This document shows, piece after piece, positions 1-9,861 of a stretch of 64,000 nt of DNA. Source of the stretch: Serilophus lunatus (lineage: Eukaryota; Chordata; Aves; Passeriformes; Eurylaimidae); the NCBI GenBank assembly GCA_013399895.1, contig VXBA01002727.1:26784-90783 (forward strand). Direction: 5' to 3'. Position 1 is the first letter of the stretch; the number at the start of each line of letters is the position of its first letter. A program made the position numbers and the translations under genes. The notes beneath the pieces are model-generated. The model searched no databases, was not told where the DNA came from, and worked only from the letters and a program-made list of their open reading frames with translations.

Positions 1-190
1 GGCTCATGGTGAGACCCCCCCCCAGGTGCCCTGGAATTGGGGACTGGAGCTGCGAGTGGCACTGGGGAAGGGGAATAAGTGTGGAGCAGAGCTTTGGGAA
101 AGGTGATTTCCAGGAATATTCGCGGGATCCACCAGCCTGGGGTGGCCACAGGGACAAGGATTCCACATTGGAGCATCCCAGAGGATGGAT

Positions 191-406
191 GGTGCCTCTT
201 CTGCGCCTCTAGCGGGACTTGCTCGAGGTCTTGACGTTGTTACTGGGGTTTGGTTGGGTTTTTTTTCCCGAGGGTTTTCAAATGGAAGAGAAAAGAAACT
301 CGTGTTGAAACATGTAAGGTTGTCCTGATGTTTTCAATCTGTCACTTTGAAGGGGAGAGCTTTCTTTTTTTTTAAATTTTTTTTAAATTTTTCATTTGGG
401 TTGGGA
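191..406. repeat. 216-bp duplicated block, copy 1 (likely assembly artefact)
   Basis: Read base by base, this block matches 936-1151 with no difference I could find, including its homopolymer lengths. It ends directly against the N at 407, and the second copy begins directly after the N at 935. That pattern is expected when two contigs that really overlap were kept apart and a third piece (408-934) was placed between them. Confidence 0.85.
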
Positions 407-516
407 NCAGGGACCACTAACTTCAGTGAGCGAAGGGCAAAAATAGGTGTTTGCCAAGTTTGGACGCTTCCCCTCCCCCCCCAAAACTGCTCTGATGAGC
501 CTTTCTGCTCCCTCAG

Positions 517-645
517 ACCCAGCTGACCACAGACATCATGCCAGACCAGAAGACCTTTGTGGACCAGAAGGCGGGAGGCAGCCGACACCGGGCGGGCCGG
601 ATCCTGCTCCTTGTGCCCATCCTGCTGCTGGCACCGGGATTATAG
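517..645 (+). CDS. Candidate terminal coding exon, unrecognised protein with hydrophobic C-terminus
   Basis: A pyrimidine-rich acceptor (ctttctgctccctcag) ends at 516. The open frame after it codes 42 residues and stops at TAG 643-645. The frame begins TQLTTDIMPDQKTFVDQK, passes through a small, basic linker (AGGSRHRAGR) and ends in an uninterrupted hydrophobic tail (ILLLVPILLLAPGL). A small-residue site, a basic spacer and a terminal hydrophobic stretch is the layout of a GPI-attachment signal; a short membrane tail is the alternative. The upstream coding exons lie outside the window, so the protein length is unknown. I compared it from memory with IgLON, glypican, ephrin-A, GFR-alpha and contactin C-termini and saw no match. 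The exon lies inside the 408-934 piece that is bounded by Ns, so its placement is uncertain. That this is a real exon rests on the acceptor, the codon-like composition and the UTR that follows. Confidence 0.45.
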   Translation, partial: TQLTTDIMPDQKTFVDQKAGGSRHRAGRILLLVPILLLAPGL

Positions 646-935
646 AGGGGCGGGAAGGCAGCGGCCGGCGGGACAGGGACCCTCCAGTGCCCACCAGTGC
701 CCACTCAGCCTCACCCCAGTTCCTGCTGCAGTCGGGACAGCCGCTCATGCCGGAGACTGAAACGCTCCCAAACACCGGGAATGCCGAGGCACGGAAATGC
801 TCCGGAGCGCTGGGTGGCAGGAGGACCCTCACCACGCTGGGAAACTTTGGTGGTTTTCTTCTGGTTTTCATTTTTCTCCCCCCCCCTCCCTTTTTTTTTT
901 AACTTTTGTGGTGGGTTGGGTTTCCAAAGCAGGAN

Positions 936-1151
936 GGTGCCTCTTCTGCGCCTCTAGCGGGACTTGCTCGAGGTCTTGACGTTGTTACTGGGGTTTGGTT
1001 GGGTTTTTTTTCCCGAGGGTTTTCAAATGGAAGAGAAAAGAAACTCGTGTTGAAACATGTAAGGTTGTCCTGATGTTTTCAATCTGTCACTTTGAAGGGG
1101 AGAGCTTTCTTTTTTTTTAAATTTTTTTTAAATTTTTCATTTGGGTTGGGA
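936..1151. repeat. 216-bp duplicated block, copy 2
   Basis: Second copy of 191-406, in the same orientation, 745 bases downstream. It continues into the TATA-rich UTR and the polyadenylation signal, so this copy is probably the one in true context. Confidence 0.85.
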
Positions 1152-1427
1152 TGGGATTTGACCCATCAGTGTCAGGAATCCTCTCTATATGTTCTTCTCC
1201 ATTTTCTTTTCTATATACATATATAGTGTATGTATATACCACTCCCCTATACCTACATATATGTATGTATATACAGAACCATATGCACCGTGTGGCTTTT
1301 TAAATCTCCTTTGCCCCTTTTCTTTTTTTTTTAAAAAAAAAAAAAAGAAAAGCTCAAAAACGGCAACTTCCAAATGTATTATTGTAAAGTTTATTTTTTT
1401 TAATAATGTCTATAATGGAAAAAAAAA

Positions 1428-1433
1428 AATAAA
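1428..1433 (+). promoter_or_regulatory. Polyadenylation signal AATAAA
   Basis: Canonical hexamer after a TGTAAAG element and a T-rich stretch. The following 20 bases (ccaagaccaatgaaccaagg) would contain the cleavage site. It fits the end of the plus-strand transcript whose stop codon is at 643-645. Confidence 0.45.
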
Positions 1434-1445
1434 CCAAGACCAATG

Positions 1446-1982
1446 AACCAAGGAATCAAACGGCCCCAAAAGCTGAGCTCTGATGGAATCTGAGTGTCCA
1501 GCCAAACATCCCCAGCTCTGGGGGGGGGGGGGAAACGAGGCCCTTCAGCTGCAGAAACACAGAGATTTGGGTCAGTCTAAATATTTTGCAATGCTACAAA
1601 CAATTCCCTGGCTGTTTTGCTCCGGGAGACAAGCAAACAAGGAAACATTTCAAAGGAGCTGACACGTTCCTGTGTGGCAGAGAGGGGTTTTTTTTGTTGT
1701 TGTTGTTGGTTTGGGTGGGTTTTTTTATGTGCAATAACTTTGGGTTTGCAATACCATCCCCTCGCCTTAATGTTGTTTTTTATTTTCCCTCAAGACAACC
1801 TGACAGCGCTTAAAACCAAAGTGAAACGTTGAGATTTGGGTCACACAGACAGCGAGCTGCTTCATTTTTTTATTTATTGGAGGTTTTTTCACACTTTGCT
1901 GCTCATGTCAGGGAGCAGGAATGTCAACCCCCATCCAGATGTGCCTGTGGAAAAGGGGGTTTGAGGCATCTCGGGATGCCAA
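1446..1982. other. Intergenic stretch, no gene seen
   Basis: Contains a 14-base G-run near 1519-1532 and a GTT microsatellite near 1695-1707. The TTTATTTATT near 1868-1878 would read as overlapping AATAAA hexamers on the minus strand. No coding potential or RNA gene is seen. Confidence 0.5.
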
Positions 1983-2095
1983 AATCATGGAATGACAGAG
2001 CCCTGGAACAGTTTGGGTTGAAAGGGGCACCTTCCCAGGTTGCTCCAAGCCCCATCCAACCCAGCCTTGGACACTTCCAGGGATGTTCAGAATCA
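1983..2095 (-). mobile_element. CR1 LINE 3'-end fragment
   Basis: Reverse-strand CR1 terminus: it opens with the inverted tail (aatcatggaatg), then the inverted 'ttccaaccc' block and the 'ttgctccaagccccatccaa' block. It is 5'-truncated and diverged, without the usual 'ccaccccctgcc' segment, so it is a fairly old copy. Confidence 0.85.
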
Positions 2096-2929
2096 GAGCA
2101 GAGGGACCTGCTGGGCTGTTTGCAGGGAGTTGAGGCTGGTGGGGCGGGGAAGGATGGATGAATATTCCCTTTTCCAGCATGATAAAAGCAAACAGGCTTG
2201 ATGCAAGAGTTGGCACAGGGAAAATAAACAAGTGCTGTCTCTCCCAGAGTTGTGTGGTGAATCCAGGCTGCTCTCTGCCTCCTCCAACAGCTGGAAAGCG
2301 CCAGCTCTGACCCAGGGATGGGGGTGTGGAGCAGTTTGGCACCTAAAAAGCATCCAGGGATGGAGGGGGGTGTTTGGGGGGCTCCACAGCCAACTTCGGA
2401 ACCCCGATCCAAGTGCTCCCAGCCATCCAGGGATTGAAGTTTGGGTCCTGAGCACTGGCATTGTGTTTCCATAGGAAAGGGGCTGTAAAATACAGCATGA
2501 ATTGTTCTTGCTGGTGGATTGTTTTTCATCTTCCTTGAGAAGGCTGGGAATGCTCCAGGCATTTGTGGAAGGGGTATGAACTGCTTTGCTAGGAAAGGCG
2601 AGGGAGAAGCATCTCCATCTGGTGGGACCTGCATTCCCTGCTCTGGAGTTGTCCATCCCACCTCATGGAGCTCCTCAGGTTTTCCAGGCTAAGGAGGCAT
2701 CAACAGGAAGCAAAAAAGCTTTGGATGAACCCAAATGAAGAGTTTTCCTTCGCTCTCAAGGGTGTTTGGGCGGTGCCATTCCCTTCCCAAGCACCGTGGC
2801 CATGCTGGTGGGGCTGGAGGCACGACAACAACCTGGAGCTGCTGGAGCAGCAGGATGGGGCTGTGCCATCCCTGGAGCATCCCAGATCCAGCTGCACCCC
2901 CCTGGCTGTGTCCCAGGCACAGGGATTGG
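2096..2929. other. Non-coding stretch between CR1 copy and minus-strand exon
   Basis: Unique GC-moderate sequence without recognisable gene, repeat or RNA. Open frames on the minus strand here are proline/serine-rich and carry no codon signature. Confidence 0.4.
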
Positions 2930-3144
2930 GCAGGATCTGCTGAATATCCATGTTCAGGATGAAGGCATTATCCGTGCTGATGAGCGGGACACCTTCATCC
3001 AGGTGCTTCGTGCTGCGACAGCAAAGCTCTTCCAGGTGGAAACGCTGATCCCAGGGCTGGGACACCGAGTCTGAGATGCAAAATCCCGGCGAGTTATCCT
3101 CCCAAAGCTGTGCTAAGTCCTTCTCTCGGAACACAAAGCCTTTC
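2930..3144 (-). CDS. Candidate internal coding exon on the minus strand, unrecognised protein
   Basis: On the minus strand an excellent acceptor (catccctctgtcctccttccag) ends at 3145. The open frame after it begins with the third base of a split codon (G at 3144) and reads KGFVFREKDLAQLWEDNSPG, then FCISDSVSQPWDQRFHLEEL, CCRSTKHLDEGVPLISTDNA and FILNMDIQQ. The composition is that of a folded globular protein, unlike the proline/serine-rich chance frames elsewhere in the window. The 3' edge is uncertain. The best donor is GAAG|GTGTCC at 2993/2992 (exon 152 bases); if the codon-like part down to about 2930 is included, the only donor (CCCT|GTGCC) is poor. No flanking exon was recognised, and I cannot name the family. 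Downstream in-frame sequence to 2700 does not look coding. A decayed exon remains possible. Confidence 0.45.
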
Positions 3145-3449
3145 CTGGAAGGAGGACAGAGGGATGAGAGGCTCGGGAGGAGGCTGTGGGGAGCCGTGGG
3201 GGATGTTAATGCAGTGTGTGAAATCCTGACGCTCCTGGCAGAGCCACGGGATGTGCACAAGGATCCCATTTGCACGGCGGTTTTCCTGGGAATGATCCCT
3301 TTAGAGGAGCAGCACGGAACTGTGTGGGTCTGGGAGTCTCCAGCCCCTCTCAGCCAGAGCCAAGCCTCCGCTCGTCTGGATTTAGGGATATTTGGGGATG
3401 TTGTACAGGGTGTCCCAGGGCTGGATTGCAAATGGCAGCGTGGGTAGGC

Positions 3450-3708
3450 CTGCTCTGACCCACAGCATCCCTGCTCCCACCCACAGCATCCCTGCTCTGA
3501 CCCACAGCATCCCTGCTCCGACCCACAGCATCCCTGCTCCCATCCACAGCATCCCTGCTCCCACCCACAGCATCCCTGCTCCGACCCACAGCATCCCTGC
3601 TCTGACCCACAGCATCCCTGCTCCGACCCACAGCATCCCTGCTCTGACCCACAGCATCCCTGCTCCGACCCACAGCATCCCTGCTCTGACCCACAGCATC
3701 CCTGCTCC
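3450..3708. repeat. 21-bp minisatellite, about 12 copies
   Basis: The unit is cacagcatccctgctcygacc, varying mainly at the ctctgac/ctccgac/ctcccac positions. Because 21 is divisible by 3 and no unit variant creates a stop on the minus strand, all three minus frames stay open across it. One reads GCCGSEQ over and over; these are artefacts, not proteins. Alternating ctctgac and ctccgac units in the second half suggest a higher-order 42-bp unit. Confidence 0.95.
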
Positions 3709-4486
3709 ATGGCTGCAGCTTCAGTGTGACCAGAGCAACAGGAAGAACCACCCTGCAAGTTCCATCTGTAGACACAGCCCTGAGAAGCTCCATGGACCTG
3801 GTGGCCTCCAGATGTTCCAGCTGAGTGTGGGATCCAGCGACTCCAGGATTTGCACCTACCCAAGGGCTGTAACACATAGGGGACCTGCCTCCAAACGGGG
3901 TTTTCCTTCTCTTCCATCTCTGTTTCCCCTCTGTACACAAGCTGTTGCAAGGAGCTGTGTGTTGTGTGTTCCCAAATCCTGAGGAATACTCCAAACTACA
4001 CATGGGTGGGCACTAACCTCCTCCCTGCCCCATCCTGCCATCCTCCAGCCCGTGCCCATCCTCTCTCCACGTCTTTCCCTTCACTCCGACTCACAGAAGG
4101 AAAAAGAACGAGGATTAAGGGCAGTTCCTGTGTCTAAGGACAGTTTTGCCAGCGTGCTGGTCTGGGGTTTGGCCACTCATGGCACGGCCACCTGGATTTT
4201 GGCCCGTCTCGCCAGAAGAGCAGCAGCTGGAAAGACTTTCCCGCCATGACAGGTGATTAAAAATAGATGGGATGGCACCTCTGCCCTCTGTAATTAATTT
4301 GGTGTTGTCCTTTAGGCTTTAATAAGCCCCTGGGCCCGTGTGGGGTCACCTTCCTCCTCCCTCTCCCTGATCCTCCCTGAAATCACTTCTCACCTTGGGG
4401 CGCTCCTGACACCTCCAGGTTTTGCGTGAGCAGATTCTTTTGCCTCATTAACTTTCCCAAGCTGCTTCACTTCACAAGAAATACCT

Positions 4487-4517
<31 letters not shown>

Positions 4518-7148
4518 TGTTCTCCATTGTGCTGTGTTTAATTTTAAAGGCATAAAAATAACCCCGGCGACGAGTGGAGCTGCGGGTCAGGGATGGGCAT
4601 GGAACTGGAATGCTCTTGATCCTTGAGCCCATAAGTTCTCTTTATGCTGCTCCAGCGAGGAGAGGAAGAAAAAAAAAGGAGGAGGATGAAGGGAACTGGC
4701 CCCTTTGGTTGAACAGGAGCGATTCCAGTGAGCACAAACCTCTCCTCAAATCACCCATCGCCCTTATCTGGGATAATCTCGGCAGAGGCGGAAGCCGGAG
4801 GAGTCTTGCTGAGGTCTCTGACAAGGAGAAGAAACCAGAATTGATTTATTTTCTTATCTTTGATGGAGTAAGTGAAGCTCTAGAGACTCTCACAGGTCCC
4901 GGGGCCTTGGATGACCCTGTGAGATTTAAAGGATTTGGGGAGCACGGCAGGAAAAGAAGGACTTTCTGCTTCAGTCAGAGGGAGCAACCGGAGGGGACCT
5001 TGGGGGGTGATGTGGGGGGCTGGGGACAAGTTTGGATTTGGGTTTGCCCAGAGCAGCCACCGTCCCCGGCGTGAGGGGGGGACCAAGGAACCCCCAAAGC
5101 TCACAGAGCTGCTGCATACAAACAGAAAAACGGGATTTTCCGCCAGCACAACTGAGCTTTACCGCCTCCCTATCCCCAAAAAAGAGACTTTATTTCATTG
5201 CCTCCCCGATCAAGGGGGGGATTAAGGAAGGGGCCAACGAGCCGTGGGGTGGGGCTGGGCCCCAGTGGTCCCAGTGCAGCGCTTCCAGTGGGAAGCTGGG
5301 CTGGAGGACCGAGTTTGCCGCAATTAGCGCTCGGATGGCGGCGTTCCAGCGGCAATTAGAGCCCGTGCCCTGCTGCACTCCCCTGATACAATTACGGCAG
5401 CAAATGAACAAGGAATTAAAGCAGGGAGAAGGGGAGGGCAGAGATCCCCGGGGTGTCGCTGCCAGGGGTCACCGCTCCGGCTCCTCGGGGCTGTTCTTCT
5501 CATCCCACTCGTTTTTTTGGGAAGGGGGGGAAGGGGATGTCGGCAGGGATGGTGAGGAGTCTCCCAGCTCCAGCACGAAGAGGTGCCAGGTCAGGGCACC
5601 CTGCAGGTGTCATTCCTGCTCCTCCCGAGATCCCGGAGATGATTCCAGACAAATGTCCAGAAATAAATTCCACAGCTGGGGCAAGGCCCAAGCACTGGGA
5701 GTGGGTCTTACTCCAATTGCTCCTCCGGGAATGGTGACTCCACCTGGGCAACTCGTGCCAGGGTTTGGGTTGTTGCCTAAAAACTCCCCTCCAACCAAAA
5801 ACTGACCCCTGGTACTTTCTCCAACACATTCTGAGCACATTAATTACAGGAAAGGAAACTGCCTGTGCTCCCATTCCTGCGTGGTAGTGAGAAATGACGG
5901 AGTGTAAAACACGTCTGCAAGATAATTAACTTCATAGATAATTTCTTCTTCATTCTGACTCAATTACTTTCTTGATATGAGAAAGTGCTGAAAACACTTT
6001 TTTTTTTTTTTTGATGTTGCATTAAACAATAATTGAAGAAAACCACTGAAGCTTTCCCAGGGAGAGCCTCTTCTTCCTTAGATAAAGGAACCAGGGAATA
6101 AATCATATTTAATTCTTGCTCTGGAGTTACAGGGTGCAGCTTGGCATTAAACTCCTGTACATGGCATCTTGGTTTGGGGGAGAAAAAGAGTGTTCTGTGT
6201 GTTTTTAGCAAGACCAGGATGGGAATGTTAACGGGTCTTGCCCGGAGGCAACACTGTCCTGGCAAAGCAGGGTTTGCTCTGAGGAGGAACACTGCTGGGA
6301 AATGCAGCTTGTGCTGATTATTTCCAATTTTGGAGGAGTCTAAATGAAGATTTTTTTTTTTTCCCCCTGTGAGCATCACTGGCTGCCCCGGTGTTCACCT
6401 CGGGCTGGCACCCCTCACCCAACGCCTCCTCCTCCCACCCTGCATCAAAATTGCTGCACATCATCTCATTACAACAGATGAATCCATTAGGATTTACTAG
6501 GTGGAATCTCCCTTTCCCAGCTGTGCCTCGGAGCTGACCAGCCAGCGGCAATTCCGATGGAAAAAGCAGTTTAACCTACTTGGAGACCAAAGTACCTCAC
6601 TTAGCATTGTGCATAAATTTCCAAGCATTTTGCTCCGGGCCATCCAAGAGCTCCGTGTCCCCAGATCCCCGGGGGCAGCGAGGGACACTCGGGGACAGGG
6701 CAGGGGCAGAGGGGATGGGAAGTTTGGCTCTTTAATGAGTTCACCTTCACATTTTGGCTCGCTGGGGAGTTTTTATTTCTCCTCCCCCGGGGCACTGACC
6801 TGAGCTCGGTCACTCGGGGCCTTAAATCGAGCTCGGCGCTGCCATGGGGTCTGTCCCGGGTAGCTTTTTGTATTCAGGCTTTTTAAGGAGTGAAAAAGTC
6901 CCTGTGCTCCTTGCAGGAAATGCCAACCAGTGGGAGCGCTAAGGAAAAAATAGAAGAAAAAGTGTTTCAAAGAGATTTTTAAAAATAGCTGCTGTTTGTA
7001 CCAGAAATATGAGTGTACGTAACCGAGGGAGCTTCAGAGTTGGGGGGAAAGGCACTTTCTAGAAAATTGGGTTTAATTAGTTCCTGTGAAGAGCTGATAT
7101 TCACTGGAGTGGGTGGTCTTGGTGGTCTGGGGTCCCTGCTGAGTTTCC
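3709..7148. other. Intronic or intergenic, no gene seen
   Basis: Long unique stretch with T-runs at about 4484-4519 and 5997-6012 and an AT-rich island around 6440-6640. No CR1 fragment, exon with paired splice sites or RNA gene was recognised on either strand. Confidence 0.4.
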
Positions 7149-7291
7149 TGCTGGCTGCCCCATCCCAGGAAGTGTCCAAGGCCAGGTTGGAGCACCCTGG
7201 GACAGTGGGAGGTGTTCCTGCCCAGGGCAGGGGGTGGGATGGGATGAGTTTTAGGTCCCTTCCAACCCAAAGCATTCCAGCATTCCATGAT
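7149..7291 (+). mobile_element. CR1 LINE 3'-end fragment
   Basis: Begins at 'ctggctgccccatccc', contains 'gaagtgtccaaggccaggttgg' in part and 'cccagggcagggggtggga', and ends with 'cattccagcattccatga'. It is 5'-truncated at about 140 bases. Confidence 0.9.
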
Positions 7292-7631
7292 CTCCTTCTC
7301 TGCCAGGATCAGTAACTCTGCAGGGCACACCAAACCTTCCAGTGGAGAAGTGGAGGTTTAAATCCCAGTAAATCTGCCCTTCTGGTGGCTCTTTGAAAGA
7401 ACAAACTTCTTGTCCTCCACCAGGAAAAATCACAACCACCAAAGCTCTCCTGTTTAACCTTTGGCCTTGGGAAGAAATGCATGAACATGAGGAAAAGCTC
7501 CTGGGATTTACACAGGGTTATATACAGCAAATTATGGGATGTGCTTGAAATAATTCCCTGACAGCTGTGATATCCAGTGTGTTACCCTGAGGTGGGAGGG
7601 GGTACGACTGCAGGCTTTTCCAAGACAGGAA

Positions 7632-7743
7632 TTCATAGAATCATGGAATGTTTTGGGCTGGAAAACACCTTAAAGCTCATCCAATTCCATCCCCTTCCAC
7701 AACTTCCACTGTCCCAGGTTGCTCCAAGCCCTGTCCAACCTGG
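7632..7743 (-). mobile_element. CR1 LINE 3'-end fragment
   Basis: Inverted CR1 end opening with 'attcatagaatcatggaatg' and ending at 'ccaagccctgtccaacctgg'. It lies head to head with the copy at 7149-7291, 340 bases away, so the two could pair as a long inverted repeat in RNA. Confidence 0.9.
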
Positions 7744-9630
7744 ATTAAAATTATTTGGTTTAGGTGTATTTTAAAGGGCTGAAAAATTGGGAAAAACTGT
7801 TGAAAGCCTCTGCAGTGAGTGGCTGGGAGGTTTTCCTGTCGTGCCCAGGGCAAGGCACATGCAGGATGATGCTGCTCTGCCCCTGCCTCTGCCTCCTGCC
7901 CGTGTCCTCCTGAATTATTCCTGACTCCTGCTCGAGTGCTGCATCTTTGCATCCGTTAATTAGACTCAGTGGGTAAAATAAAACCCAGCACAGGCTCTCC
8001 TAATTCCCTGTCTGTGTATTCATTATAGGAGCAGCAGCAACTGGGATGTCAAGGAGGATTAAGCAAGAGCTGGGAAGTCACAGGTGGTTCCAGCAGGGAC
8101 TGCGAACCCTCCTTGTGTGCACGGAGAAGTTAATGGATCTTGCCGGGGCCCAAACCATCTGTCCCTAAAAGCATCATCCACATTCCCTATCTCCTTGAGG
8201 GGGCATGGAGTGCTTCCCAGTGCTCCCAAGGAGGGAAAACCTCAGCACTGGCAGTGAACTGGTTAAGGTGTCCTGGTCCCAGCTCTGTTTTGCTCCGTGC
8301 TGATAAATGGGACTGGATCCTCCTGCCCCAGAAATCCCCATTCCCAGACCTCGGGCCATAAAGGCAGCATTTTCCAGAGCATCATCCAGCCCCTGGATGA
8401 GGGGGCTGGTCCCTGAGGGGCCACGGGAGGAACAAGGGCTTTGCTGTTTCAGCTCCACTGGATGACCTTGCCTGGTCACTTTTGGACAAAAATCAGGCAC
8501 ATGGGAAGGGGGAGACAAGCCTTGGAATTTCCCACCCGGATCTGCCGCTGCTCCCTGTGCCCAGATGATGCCGGGGGTCACCCCGGGGGTACCCCGTGGA
8601 TACCCAGGAGTCGGTGTGTGCACGGAGCTCATCCCATTGGGATTTGGGAAGCAACTCCTGCGCTCATCCCGGCAGGACGAGAGTCTGGAAGCACCGGGCA
8701 TGTCCGAGGGTGCTGCAGAGCCCAGACCCCGCTGTGTCCCGGCCCCGGCGGGGCGGGGGGGTCCCGGGGTCCCGGCGGGTGCCGGAGGCAGCGCTTGGCC
8801 ATCGGTGTTTAATTAACTGCTGAACATGACGCTCGTTTTAATTCCGTGCGTTGGGAGACGTGTGTTGCTGCCCACACACCCCAGTTGCCATAACAACTTT
8901 AATTTGTTTTGTAGCCTCCGCTCGGATGGATTTGGAGATTTTTATTTTTTTTGTTGTTGTTTGTGTGTTAATCTCCTTTCCTTCCCCCTGTTCCCCTCCG
9001 TTCCCTCTTTCCTTACTTATTCCCAGCTGTACTCGCTCCCCCTCTGTTTCCCCGTGTTAATAAGAATTAAAAACCCATTGCGTGGGTCCTTGGCCACTGG
9101 CTGGGCACCCACACCCCACTGCCTCTGGTTCATCAGGATTTATCCCAAGCAATCCCAGTGCAAGGCAGGAGTGAAGCCTTCCCAAATCACTGTCCTGCTC
9201 CCAAAACTCAAAGAGATCCATGTCTTCCCTTTCCCACCACCCCGTCCTGCAGACACTGGGTTGAAAAACAGGAATAAACCTCTTGAAAGGCACGGCCGTG
9301 GTGTCAGGACCTTGGAGGGATTCCTTGGATTGTTTTAAAGGGATTGACCATCTGCTGAACTATTTTAAGAAGGAAAGGAAAAGCACAAGAGGGAAAACGT
9401 GTCCTCTGCTTGGAAAGATCCCCCCTGCTTTCAGCAGAGCTTTCAGGTCCCCCCAGCATCCCAAGGGACCTCTGTGCCATGGGAAGCTGGAATTGGAGGA
9501 TCTGCCACCAGGCTCTGCCGTAACACTGCAGTGTCTGGTGGCTCTGTGGGGGCTCAGTGGCTCCAGGAAGATGCTGAGATGGATCAGTTGGATGAGAAGT
9601 CATGGGATCACGATATTACACGGGTATGGA
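7744..9630. other. Non-coding; short CpG-rich patch at 8730-8800
   Basis: Unique sequence. The patch at 8730-8800 is dense in CCGG/CGGCG and is followed by 'ggtgtttaattaactgctgaacatgac', an AT-rich homeobox-type sequence. The patch is too short for a typical promoter CpG island. No exon recognised. Confidence 0.35.
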
Positions 9631-9861
9631 GTGATAGAACAAGGGGAATGGCTGTAAACTGAAAGAGAGTAGGTTTAGATGAGATACTGGCACAGGGTGC
9701 CCAGAGAAGCTGTGGCTGCCTCATCCCTGGAAGTGCCCAAACCCAGGTTGCAGCAACGTGGGATAGTGGGAGGTGTCCCTGCCCATGGCAGGGGGTGGCA
9801 CTGGGCGGGCTTTAAGGTCCTTTCCAACCCAAACCACTCCAGGATTCTGTAATTCTCTGAT
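9631..9861 (+). mobile_element. CR1 LINE 3'-end fragment
   Basis: A longer copy that includes the upstream 'gatagaacaaggggaatggc' block, a deletion after 'gatgagata', the 'gcccagagaagctgtggctg' block and the terminal 'aaccactccaggattctgt'. Confidence 0.92.

Larger units (their letters stand above)
646..1445 (+). other. Probable 3' UTR with assembly seam
   Basis: The stretch after the TAG stop is UTR-like: T-runs, A-runs, TATA-rich tracts at 1200-1275 and a TGTAAA-type upstream element near 1383, ending at a canonical polyadenylation signal. An N at 935 breaks it, and 936-1151 repeats 191-406. If 936-1440 is contiguous, this part of the UTR is sound; the join to 646-934 is not proven. Confidence 0.4.

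Noticed and set aside
1924..2661. 245-codon minus-strand open frame
   Set aside because: Proline/serine-rich chance frame that crosses a CR1 fragment; no codon signature.
2700..3950. 416-codon minus-strand open frame with GCCGSEQ repeats
   Set aside because: Most of it is the 21-bp minisatellite, whose 3n unit keeps all minus frames open. Only the 2930-3144 part looks coding.
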